DNA from: Knufia peltigerae
Lineage: Eukaryota > Ascomycota > Eurotiomycetes > Chaetothyriales > Trichomeriaceae
Length of the DNA: 64,000 bases
NCBI GenBank assembly: GCA_030247855.1
Contig: JAPDRN010000049.1
Coordinates: forward strand, 124,001-188,000
Direction: 5' to 3'
How positions within the stretch are numbered: the stretch's first letter is position 1; every line of letters begins with the position of its first letter. Positions 34,416 through 41,895 of the stretch are shown here, in pieces. Made by a program: the position numbers and the translations under genes. The notes below the pieces were generated by a model. It worked only from the letters and a program-made list of their open reading frames with translations. It made no database searches and had not been told where the DNA came from.

Positions 34416-35474
34416 ATGACCAGCTCGGCCAACGACCCCGGTAGCAGTGATTTCGAGAGCCTGGCCCGGCAGTACTTCGGTGCCTGGGGCGATGCCCTGC
34501 GCCACGCGACTGTACCGGGGGCCCCCGCTGGCGACGACCCGGGCAGTTGGAAGCACCTGTTCGACTGGTGGGGGCAACTGCTGCCCGAGACCGGGTCGGC
34601 AGCGCCGGAAGAGGCCGTGCGTCGGTTCCGCGAACAGGCTGGCAGCTGGTACGGCACCATGCAGGAAGTGGCTGCACGCTTTGCCGGCCGTGATGCCAGC
34701 AGTGCCGAGGTTGCCCAGGCCTGGCGTGAAGCGGTGAAGGGGCAGGGCGACGGCATGCTGCAGTGGATGTTGCAGGGCGCCCGTGGCAGCACCCACGCGG
34801 GCGCGGCTGCGCCCGAGTTCGCGGCGTGGTTCCAGCAGTTGCAGACGCTGGCCGGCCCTTGGCTGCAGAGCCCGGCGTTCGGGCCCGGCCGCGAGCACCA
34901 GGCGCGGTGGCAGGCCCTGCTGCGCGCGCAGGAGGAGTACCAGCATCACTCGCAGGCCTATGTCGAGCAGATCAAGCAGGCGCTGGAAGAGGCGTTCGAC
35001 CTGTTCGAGCAGCGCCTGGCCAACCATGAGCAACCCGGCAGCCAGCTGACCAGCGCACGGGCGATGTTCGATCTGTGGATCGAAGTGGCCGAGGAGGCCT
35101 ACGCCAAGGTCGCCATGTCTGCACCGTTCCAGCAGATCTACGCGGCGCTGGGCAATGCGCAGATGCGCCTGCGCGCGGGGCTGCAACGCGAGGTGGAACA
35201 GATGAGTGAACGTATCGGCCTGCCGACCCGCACCGAGATGGATGCCGCCCATCGTCGCATCGCCGAGCTCGAGCGCACTCTGCGCCGGCTGCAGGCACAG
35301 GTGGCGGTGCTTGCCGGTACCGATGCGGTCGATCCGGTGGCCCAGCCGGCGCCTGCGAGGGTGAAGCCCGTCGCGCGCAAGCCTGCCGCGAAGAAGGCAC
35401 CAGCAAAGAAGGCCGCCGCGAAGAAGGCGCCAGCCAAGAAGGCCACCTCGCGCACTACCACGCGGAAGTCGTAA
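34416..35474 (+). CDS. phaE: PHA synthase subunit PhaE (class III)
   Basis: 352 residues from ATG 34416 (GGAGGAG upstream). 'FESLARQYFGAWGDAL' near the start and 'FDLWIEVAEEAYAKVAMSAPFQQIYAALGNAQMRLR' with 'LGLPTRTE'-like 'RIGLPTRTEMDAAHRRIAELERTLRRL' near 230-300 fit the PhaE/PHA_synth_III_E family. The last 45 residues are an unusual Lys/Ala/Pro-rich tail (repeats of KKAPAKKA) resembling histone H1-like or PhaF-type tails. It forms the active synthase with PhaC, encoded 3 bases downstream. Confidence 0.92.
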   Translation: MTSSANDPGSSDFESLARQYFGAWGDALRHATVPGAPAGDDPGSWKHLFDWWGQLLPETGSAAPEEAVRRFREQAGSWYGTMQEVAARFAGRDASSAEVAQAWREAVKGQGDGMLQWMLQGARGSTHAGAAAPEFAAWFQQLQTLAGPWLQSPAFGPGREHQARWQALLRAQEEYQHHSQAYVEQIKQALEEAFDLFEQRLANHEQPGSQLTSARAMFDLWIEVAEEAYAKVAMSAPFQQIYAALGNAQMRLRAGLQREVEQMSERIGLPTRTEMDAAHRRIAELERTLRRLQAQVAVLAGTDAVDPVAQPAPARVKPVARKPAAKKAPAKKAAAKKAPAKKATSRTTTRKS

Positions 35475-35477
35475 GCC

Positions 35478-36560
35478 ATGAAAGGACCGCTGGGCTTCAA
35501 TGCCGATGACCTGATGCAGGAGACCCTGGCCATGCAGCGCAAGCTGATGGAAGGGTTGAAGCTGTTGCCGCAGGTGGAGGATGTCGACTATGGCGCCACC
35601 GCCCGCGAGGAAGTCTGGCGCGATGGCAAGGTGGTGCTGTATCGCTTCGTCGGCGAGAACGCGCCGGTCCGGCGCACGCCGCTGCTGATCGTGTACGCGC
35701 TGGTCAATCGCCCGTACATGGTCGACCTGCAGGCCGATCGCTCACTGGTGCAGAAGCTGCTGGCGCTGGGCCAGGACGTGTACGTGCTGGACTGGGGCTA
35801 TCCGGATCGTTCCGAGCGCTACCAGACGCTTGAGGATTACCTGCTGCGCTACATCGATGGCGCGGTGGATGCGCTGCGCGCGCGCAGCGGTGGCCCGGTC
35901 GACATGCTCGGCATCTGCCAGGGCGGCGTGTTCGCGCTGTGCTACGCCGCGTTGCGCCGGCAGAAGCTGGGCAACCTGATCACCATGGTCACCCCGGTCG
36001 ATTTCCAGACCGCCGACAACATGCTGTCGCACTGGGCGCAGCAGGTGGATGTGGATCTGCTGGTGGACACGCTGGGCAACATCCCGGCCGATCTGATGAA
36101 TGCCAGCTACCTGATGCTCAAGCCGTTCCGCCTGAACGTGCAGAAGTACGTGGGCCTGCTCGACATCCTCGATGACAAGGCCGCGCTGGAAGACTTCCTG
36201 CGCATGGAAAAGTGGATCTTCGACTCGCCCGATCTGGCTGGCGAGGCCTTCCGTGAGTTCATCAAGCAGTTCTACCAGGGCAACGGACTGGTCAACGGCA
36301 CCGTGCATATCGGTGAGGAGGCGGTGGACCTGGCCAAGGTGACCCTGCCCGTGCTCAACATCTACGCCGAACAGGATCACCTGGTGCCACCGGATGCATC
36401 ACGTGCGATGCGTGGCCGGCTGGGCACGCAGGACTACACCGAGTCCAGTTTCCGCGGTGGGCATATCGGCATCTATGTCTCAGGCCGTGCGCAGCGCGAA
36501 GTGCCAGCGACCATCGACAACTGGCTGAAGGAACGCACGGCCGGTTCAGCGGGACGCTGA
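35478..36560 (+). CDS. phaC: Class III poly(R)-hydroxyalkanoate synthase subunit PhaC
   Basis: 360 residues. The lipase-like box has Cys as nucleophile: 'DMLGICQGGVFALCYAAL', Cys near residue 147. The catalytic Asp and His are in 'NIYAEQDHLVPP' (about 290-305) and 'FRGGHIGIYVSG' (about 325-336). The length is right for class III, which needs PhaE. It polymerises hydroxyacyl-CoA into storage granules. It follows phaE by 3 bases and overlaps the convergent DUF4822 gene by 15 bases. Confidence 0.95.
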   Translation: MKGPLGFNADDLMQETLAMQRKLMEGLKLLPQVEDVDYGATAREEVWRDGKVVLYRFVGENAPVRRTPLLIVYALVNRPYMVDLQADRSLVQKLLALGQDVYVLDWGYPDRSERYQTLEDYLLRYIDGAVDALRARSGGPVDMLGICQGGVFALCYAALRRQKLGNLITMVTPVDFQTADNMLSHWAQQVDVDLLVDTLGNIPADLMNASYLMLKPFRLNVQKYVGLLDILDDKAALEDFLRMEKWIFDSPDLAGEAFREFIKQFYQGNGLVNGTVHIGEEAVDLAKVTLPVLNIYAEQDHLVPPDASRAMRGRLGTQDYTESSFRGGHIGIYVSGRAQREVPATIDNWLKERTAGSAGR

Positions 36561-37040
36561 GCCTGGTCGCATGGGAATGGCCAGCGGCCCGCGGTAGGGC
36601 GTATGCACGACATGGAGGATGACCTCCGGCTGCCCCGCCTGCAGATTCCTGGGAACCGTCCTTGAATACGTGAACTCATCCGCGTCGAGGGTCTGCAGCC
36701 GGCGGGAGATCGGTGCGCCGCGATCGGGCAGGGTGACCTGGTGCTGGCCGTCCCCGGTGAACAGATAGTAGCCGGCGCCTCCCAACGATGCGCGCGATGC
36801 GCCGCTGATCGGGTCGAAATACTCGAACCGGTTACTGCAGGCATCCCACACGGATAGACCCACTACGTCAGGGTAGCGGTCGATCACGTTTGTGGACCGG
36901 TCGTCACCCTCATGCACGGCGGTCGTCTGCCACGCTGTCGATGCGAGAACCGTTTGTGGGGCCATCGCCGCCGGGCAGGCGGAGGCAGTGGTGGCCGCCA
37001 GCAGCAATGCCACAGCGCTTGATGGCAGGACGTGATGCAT
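36546..37040 (-). CDS. Exported DUF4822 protein
   Basis: 164 residues with a signal peptide (LLLAATTASACP, cleavage near residue 22). The mature part 'VLASTAWQTTAVHEGDDRSTNVIDRYPDVVGLSVWD' and 'FEYFDPISGASRASLGGAGYYLFTGDGQHQVTLPDRG' is the DUF4822 pattern, a beta-rich lipocalin-like fold. Periplasmic, role unknown. The stop overlaps the 3' end of phaC on the other strand. Confidence 0.85.
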   Translation of the reverse strand: MHHVLPSSAVALLLAATTASACPAAMAPQTVLASTAWQTTAVHEGDDRSTNVIDRYPDVVGLSVWDACSNRFEYFDPISGASRASLGGAGYYLFTGDGQHQVTLPDRGAPISRRLQTLDADEFTYSRTVPRNLQAGQPEVILHVVHTPYRGPLAIPMRPGSASR

Positions 37041-37097
37041 GTGAACTCCTGGATATGCGAGGATCCATCACGTTTACCGATGGAACCGACAAGTACC

Positions 37098-37481
37098 ATG
37101 CAATCTGTACGAAAGCTGTTCATCCCGGTTTGCTTTCTGCCAGCCCTGCTGTGCACCGGGCCGGCGTGGTCAGCGCCGGGAGCGCAGGCGCGCCAGGAGA
37201 TCGCGGGGCTGATCGCCAGCCTGGACGGGTCGGCCTGCCAGTTCCAGCGCAATGGCAGCTGGTACGGTCCCGCCGATGCGCGTTCGCACCTGCAGCGCAA
37301 ATACGACTATCTGCTGAAGAAGAACATGGTCGACACCGCCGAGCAGTTCATCGAGCGTGCGGCGAGCCAGAGCAGCATGAGTGGCAAGGCGTACCGGATC
37401 CGCTGCCCCGGCCAGCCCGAACAGACCTCGGCGGCGTGGTTCGGCGCCCGCCTGCAGGCGTTGCGCCAACGCACGCCGTAG
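37098..37481 (+). CDS. Exported DUF5329-family protein
   Basis: 127 residues from ATG 37098; earlier in-frame ATGs (37032, 37080) overlap the divergent gene. A signal peptide ends at PAWSAPG. The mature part has 'EIAGLIASLDGSACQFQRNGSWYGPADARSHLQRKYDYLL', with two Cys in the whole protein that may bond, and 'RAASQSSMSGKAYRIRCPG', as in DUF5329 proteins. Periplasmic, function unknown. Confidence 0.8.
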   Translation: MQSVRKLFIPVCFLPALLCTGPAWSAPGAQARQEIAGLIASLDGSACQFQRNGSWYGPADARSHLQRKYDYLLKKNMVDTAEQFIERAASQSSMSGKAYRIRCPGQPEQTSAAWFGARLQALRQRTP

Positions 37482-37531
37482 ACACGGCAGGCGCTACAGT
37501 GGCCGCAGCCAGTCAGCCGGGAGACCTCGCC

Positions 37532-37735
37532 ATGAACGCTGTGCCGCGCACCCTGTCGCGCTCGCTGAACGACCGCATGATCGCCGGAGTGATGGGCGGC
37601 ATCGCCCATCGTTTCGGCTGGAACCCGACCCTGGTACGGGTGCTGTACGTGGTCATCTCGCTGGCGTCGGCCGCGTTCCCGGGCATCCTGATCTACCTGC
37701 TGCTGTGGCTGCTGATCCCCAACGAGGCCGATTGA
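37532..37735 (+). CDS. PspC-domain membrane protein
   Basis: 67 residues, ATG 37532 with GGGAGA upstream. 'LNDRMIAGVMGGIAHRFGWNPTLVRVLYV' followed by a hydrophobic hairpin 'ISLASAAFPGILIYLLLWLLIPNE' is the PspC domain exactly, without the longer C-terminal part of E. coli PspC. It may be linked to envelope stress. Its stop overlaps the TTG start of the next gene. Confidence 0.92.
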   Translation: MNAVPRTLSRSLNDRMIAGVMGGIAHRFGWNPTLVRVLYVVISLASAAFPGILIYLLLWLLIPNEAD

Positions 37736-38184
37736 ACGCCGCGTCCCGGCCCTGGCCGATCTGGCTGCGCGCGCTGCAGGCACTGGGCGCGCTGTGGACC
37801 GTGCCCAATACCCTGATCGGCCTGCTCGGCGGTCTGGCGGGGTTGCTGGGGGGCGCGAAGATGCGCTGGAGCGGTCGCGACTGCGCGGTGGTTTTCGACC
37901 ATTGGCCGTGGGGGCCGGGCGGAGCGATCACCCTGGGTAACGTGATCCTGCACACCGGCTACGACCTGGGCATGTGCTGCCGTACCTACGCGCATCAGGC
38001 GGGCTGGGGCGTGGAACCGTTGATCCGGCTGGATGACCACGAGCGTGCACACGTATACCAGTACCTGGTGCTGGGGCCGCTGTACCTGCCGGTGTATCTG
38101 TTGTGCGGTGGCGTCAGCGCGCGTAATCCGTTCGAGCGTGCGGCTGATCATTACGCGCGGTTCGGGCACGGCTGGTGGCCGTAG
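37732..38184 (+). CDS. Hypothetical protein with possible zinc-binding HE..H region
   Basis: 150 residues from a TTG at 37732 overlapping the pspC-type stop by 4 bases. A hydrophobic start 'WLRALQALGALWTVPNTLIGLLGGLAGLLGGA' is followed by 'WPWGPGGAITLGNVILHTG', 'HERAHVYQYLVLGPLYLPVYLL' and 'NPFERAADHYA'. The 'DDHERAHVYQ' and 'ERAADHY' stretches recall the HExxH/E arrangement of membrane-embedded peptidases, but the exact motif (HERAH) and the fold are uncertain. I do not assign a function. A palindromic element starts directly after the stop. Confidence 0.75.
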   Translation: MNAASRPWPIWLRALQALGALWTVPNTLIGLLGGLAGLLGGAKMRWSGRDCAVVFDHWPWGPGGAITLGNVILHTGYDLGMCCRTYAHQAGWGVEPLIRLDDHERAHVYQYLVLGPLYLPVYLLCGGVSARNPFERAADHYARFGHGWWP

Positions 38185-38185
38185 T

Positions 38186-38679
38186 TTCCAGCCAACGGCG
38201 CAGCCCCTCGTGGGTGGTCGCGAAAGGCGATTCATGTGATTGGGCCGGGCAGGTGGGTTGCGCAGGGGCCGCTGCAAGTACGTCCCTGTAAGCTCGGTCG
38301 CCGCATCCATGCGGCTCACGCCCCTGCGCAACCCACCTGCCCGGCTCCTGACAGTTTCCGGGCGCGTCCAGCCACGGAAAAGAAAAAGCACAACACAGCG
38401 GGTCGCGCGCTGCGCTCGGCTCTACAGAAAGCGGCCAGCCAGGCCGCTTTTGCTTTTGATCTTCTTTTTTCTTTTCCGTGGGTGGCAGACCGCAGAAATC
38501 TGTCAGAGGGCGGTCGGGTTGGGTTCGCGGGGATGTCCGCGCCATGGATGGCGCGGCCAAGCCTCCAGGGACGGATTCACGGCGTCCGCCGCGAACCCAA
38601 CCCGACCGACCAGCGCGACGGATTTTGCATTCCGCGACCAACCACACCCACCCACGAGGGGCTGCGCCGTTGGCTGGAA
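38186..38679. repeat. Nested inverted-repeat element (cloverleaf-like)
   Basis: The stretch 38185-38876 holds no credible gene. Within it, 494 bases are bounded by a perfect 30-base inverted repeat (38186-38215 and 38650-38679). Inside are three further inverted pairs in series: 26 bp (38244-38269 with 38320-38345), 16 bp (38372-38387 with 38466-38481) and 20 bp (38511-38530 with 38589-38608), each perfect. Smaller hairpins sit at their tips, for example around 38310 and 38546. Folded as one strand this gives an outer stem with three arms. The element lies between two same-strand genes. Its class is unknown to me. Confidence 0.85.
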
Positions 38680-38876
38680 TCCCCGCGATTCGTTAGCCGG
38701 AAGTTAAAGATCCGTAAGCATTCTGCTGCGATTCCGCAGTCATCTGCATGCAACCGATCGTCATTAGTCTTCGTGACGTTCCAGTCAGCTTGGTCGCGGT
38801 AAGCTCTATCCCGATGGGCTCGCAAGTACCGCTCATCGTGTGCAGTACGCAGTAGCAATTTGGAGGAATACATCAC

Positions 38877-39092
38877 ATGGCAATCGTTCTTTATGTCGGT
38901 GGTAGCAAGGATGGCGAGAAGGGCGTGGTGCCCTACGGCTTCAGCAAATCCCGCGCCGATACCGCGCTGGGGCCGGAGTTCTACACGGAGCGGTTCATGG
39001 AACTGCAGGGTGTCGGCAAGGTCCGCCTGATGGCGCTTGAGAGCCTGCGTGACGATATCGTCATGCAGCGTGCCGCCCGCCACTACCGCTGA
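38877..39092 (+). CDS. Small hypothetical protein
   Basis: 71 residues with an excellent Shine-Dalgarno (GGAGGAATACATCAC before ATG 38877). 'VLYVGGSKDGEKGVVPYGFSK' opens it, then 'YTERFMELQGVGKVRLMALESLRDDIVMQRAARHYR'. It is soluble, with no signal. The strong ribosome site and the AT-rich leader (38700-38860) suggest it is expressed. Family not recognised. Confidence 0.65.
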   Translation: MAIVLYVGGSKDGEKGVVPYGFSKSRADTALGPEFYTERFMELQGVGKVRLMALESLRDDIVMQRAARHYR

Positions 39093-39298
39093 CCTTCGCA
39101 CTACGCGGCAGGACGCGCCCACCATCGCGCGTCCGCGCCGGCATCCCAGCCCCGGGGCCAGTCCGAGCCCCACTTGCCAGGATGCCGGCGTCCGATCCGG
39201 ACCCGTCGCCTGAACCGTCGTTCTGTCAACGCCTTGTCCCTGCCGCCCGCGCATTGCAAGAATGGGCCTTTCCCGCAATGCGGCCCAGGCCGGAAACA

Positions 39299-41692
39299 AT
39301 GCACGACGCCAAGCACGCCCAGCGCCAGCTCGCCCAGCAGATCGCCCAGACCATCGCCGATGAAATCGGTGCCCAGACCGCCCAGGTCAGCGCCGCCGTC
39401 GGCTTGCTCGATGAAGGCGCCAGCGTTCCGTTCATCGCCCGCTACCGCAAGGAAGTCACCGGTGGGCTGGACGACACCCAGCTGCGCAACCTGGAAACCC
39501 GCCTGACCTACCTGCGCGAACTGGAAGACCGCCGCGCGGCGGTGCTGACCAGCATCGGCGAGCAGGGCAAGCTCAGCGATGAACTGCGCAACGAGATCCT
39601 CGCCGCCGACACCAAGAGCCGGTTGGAAGATCTGTACCTGCCGTACAAGCCCAAGCGTCGCACCCGCGCGCAGATCGCCCGCGAAGCAGGACTGGAGCCG
39701 CTGGCCGATGGCCTGTTGGGTGATCCGACACAGGACCCGCAGGTCTTTGCCGCCACGTTCGTGGATGCCGACAAGGGCGTGGCCGATACCAAGGCCGCGC
39801 TGGAAGGTGCCCGCGCGATCCTGATGGAGCGCTGGGGCGAGGACGCCACGCTGGTGGGTGAGCTGCGCAGCTGGTTGAGCGAGCAGGGCGTGATCCGTGC
39901 CCGCGTTGCCGAGGGCAAGGAAACCGAGGGCGCCAAGTACCGCGATTATTTCGAACACGCCGAGTCGCTGGCGAAGATCCCCTCGCACCGGTTGTTGGCG
40001 CTGTTCCGTGCGCGCCGCGAGGAGATCCTGTTCCTCGAGCTGGATCCCGGCAAGGATGCCGAGGCCGGACATCAGTACGCTGAAGGGCGCGTGGCGCACA
40101 ACGCCGGTATCCGCGATGCGGGGCGTCCCGCTGATCGCTGGCTGCTGGACGCCTGCCGCCTGACCTGGCGGGCCAAGCTGCACATGCACCTGCTGCTGGA
40201 CTTGTTCAACCAGGCCCGTGAGAAAGCCGAGGCCGAAGCCATCGCGGTGTTCGGCGACAACCTCAAGGATCTGCTGCTGGCCGCACCGGCGGGCCCGAAA
40301 AGCGTGCTGGGCCTGGACCCGGGCATCCGCACCGGCTGCAAGATCGCCGTGGTCGACGCCACCGGCAAGCTGGTCGCCACCGATACCATCTACCCGCACG
40401 AGCCGCGCCGGCAATGGGAGCAGTCGCTGCAGACGATCAAGCAGCTGTGCACCAAGCACAACGTGCAGCTGATCGCGATCGGCAACGGCACCGCCAGCCG
40501 CGAGACCGACAAGCTGGCCGGTGAAGCCATCAAGGCGCTGGGTGACAACGCACCGCAGAAAATCGTGGTCAGCGAAGCCGGGGCTTCGGTGTATTCGGCG
40601 TCGGAAACGGCGGCCAAGGAGTTCCCCGATCTGGACGTGTCGATCCGTGGCGCGGTATCGATCGCGCGTCGCCTGCAGGACCCGCTGGCCGAACTGGTGA
40701 AGATCGAGCCGAAGGCGATCGGTGTCGGGCAGTACCAGCACGACGTGGATCAATACCGCCTGGCGCGTGCGCTGGATGCGCGCGTGGAGGACTGCGTGAA
40801 CGCTGTTGGCGTGTACGTAAACACGGCGTCGGCGGCGCTGCTGTCGCGGGTGTCAGGCCTGTCGTCGACGGTGGCCGAGAACATCGTGCGCCACCGCGAT
40901 GACAATGGTCCGTTCAAGCGTCGCAAGGACCTGTTGAAGGTGTCGCGGTTGGGCGAGAAGACGTTCGAGCAATGTGCGGGCTTCCTGCGTATCGCCGATG
41001 GTGATCAGCCGCTGGATGCATCGTCGGTGCATCCGGAAGCCTACCCGGTGGTCGAGCGCATCGTAGCCAGCACCGCGCGCCCGATCAAGGCGCTGATCGG
41101 CGACGGTAGTTTCCTGCGCGGGTTGAAAGCCGAGCAGTTCACCGACGAAACGTTCGGTGTACCGACCGTGCGCGACATCCTCAAGGAACTGGAAAAGCCC
41201 GGCCGTGATCCGCGCCCGGAGTTCAAGGCGGCCCGTTTCGCCGATGGCGTCGAGGACATCAAGGACCTGCGCGAGGGCATGGTGCTGGAAGGTGTGGTCA
41301 GCAATGTGGCCGCGTTCGGTGCGTTCGTTGACATCGGTGTGCACCAGGACGGCCTGATCCACATCTCGGCGCTGTCCGATACCTACGTGAAAGATCCGCG
41401 TGACGTGGTCAAGGCCGGCGACATCGTCAAGGTGAAGGTGCTGGAGGTGGATGTGCCGCGCAAGCGCATCGCCTTGACCCGTCGCCTGGACGATACGCCC
41501 GGCCAGGCCACCAGCCGCACGGGCAGCCGTGACGAACGCAGCCAGGGGCAGGCGCCCCGTCGCGACGCTGGCAATTCCGGGCAGGGGCGTGGCCAGGGGC
41601 GCAACCCGGGCAACGGCGGACGCCCGGCACAGGCCGCGCCGCCCGCCAACAATGCCCTGGCCGAGGCGTTCGCCCGGGCCAAGCGCAGCTGA
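39299..41692 (+). CDS. tex: Transcription accessory protein Tex (S1 RNA-binding)
   Basis: 797 residues from ATG 39299; the frame is open upstream to 39182 but the Tex family starts near here. The Tex N-terminal helical domain has 'GASVPFIARYRKEVTGGLDD'. The YqgF/RNase H-like domain has 'VLGLDPGIRTGCKIAVVD' (about 335-352), the HhH region 'SSTVAENIVRHRDDNGPFKRRKDLL', and the S1 domain 'GMVLEGVVSNVAAFGAFVDIGVHQDGLIHIS' from about residue 659. A Gly/Arg/Gln-rich tail of about 60 residues ends the chain, typical of Tex in this family. It acts in transcript quality control and RNA binding. Confidence 0.96.
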   Translation: MHDAKHAQRQLAQQIAQTIADEIGAQTAQVSAAVGLLDEGASVPFIARYRKEVTGGLDDTQLRNLETRLTYLRELEDRRAAVLTSIGEQGKLSDELRNEILAADTKSRLEDLYLPYKPKRRTRAQIAREAGLEPLADGLLGDPTQDPQVFAATFVDADKGVADTKAALEGARAILMERWGEDATLVGELRSWLSEQGVIRARVAEGKETEGAKYRDYFEHAESLAKIPSHRLLALFRARREEILFLELDPGKDAEAGHQYAEGRVAHNAGIRDAGRPADRWLLDACRLTWRAKLHMHLLLDLFNQAREKAEAEAIAVFGDNLKDLLLAAPAGPKSVLGLDPGIRTGCKIAVVDATGKLVATDTIYPHEPRRQWEQSLQTIKQLCTKHNVQLIAIGNGTASRETDKLAGEAIKALGDNAPQKIVVSEAGASVYSASETAAKEFPDLDVSIRGAVSIARRLQDPLAELVKIEPKAIGVGQYQHDVDQYRLARALDARVEDCVNAVGVYVNTASAALLSRVSGLSSTVAENIVRHRDDNGPFKRRKDLLKVSRLGEKTFEQCAGFLRIADGDQPLDASSVHPEAYPVVERIVASTARPIKALIGDGSFLRGLKAEQFTDETFGVPTVRDILKELEKPGRDPRPEFKAARFADGVEDIKDLREGMVLEGVVSNVAAFGAFVDIGVHQDGLIHISALSDTYVKDPRDVVKAGDIVKVKVLEVDVPRKRIALTRRLDDTPGQATSRTGSRDERSQGQAPRRDAGNSGQGRGQGRNPGNGGRPAQAAPPANNALAEAFARAKRS

Positions 41693-41895
41693 GTCCGCCG
41701 CCCCCCTCCCGGTGCGGCCCGGGTGGGGGACTTGTCGATGTTCCCCGGCAATGCGCACACTTGCGCCGGAAGGGGCGCCTGGGCCCCTGCTGTCGCTGGG
41801 GAGGCCATGCCGTCAGCACCATCCGACTTGTTCCGTGACCGCTGTGGCACCTCGCCACGGCCTGCGGGCAGCTGCGTCGGCAGGGGAGGCGGCTG

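Noticed and set aside
38186..38679. Insertion sequence with transposase
   Set aside because: The terminal inverted repeats suggest a mobile element, but no transposase is encoded inside and no target duplication is obvious.
38236..38802. Open frames through the palindromic element
   Set aside because: Several frames on both strands are open only because of the GC-rich inverted repeats; none has a family motif or keeps to codon patterns.
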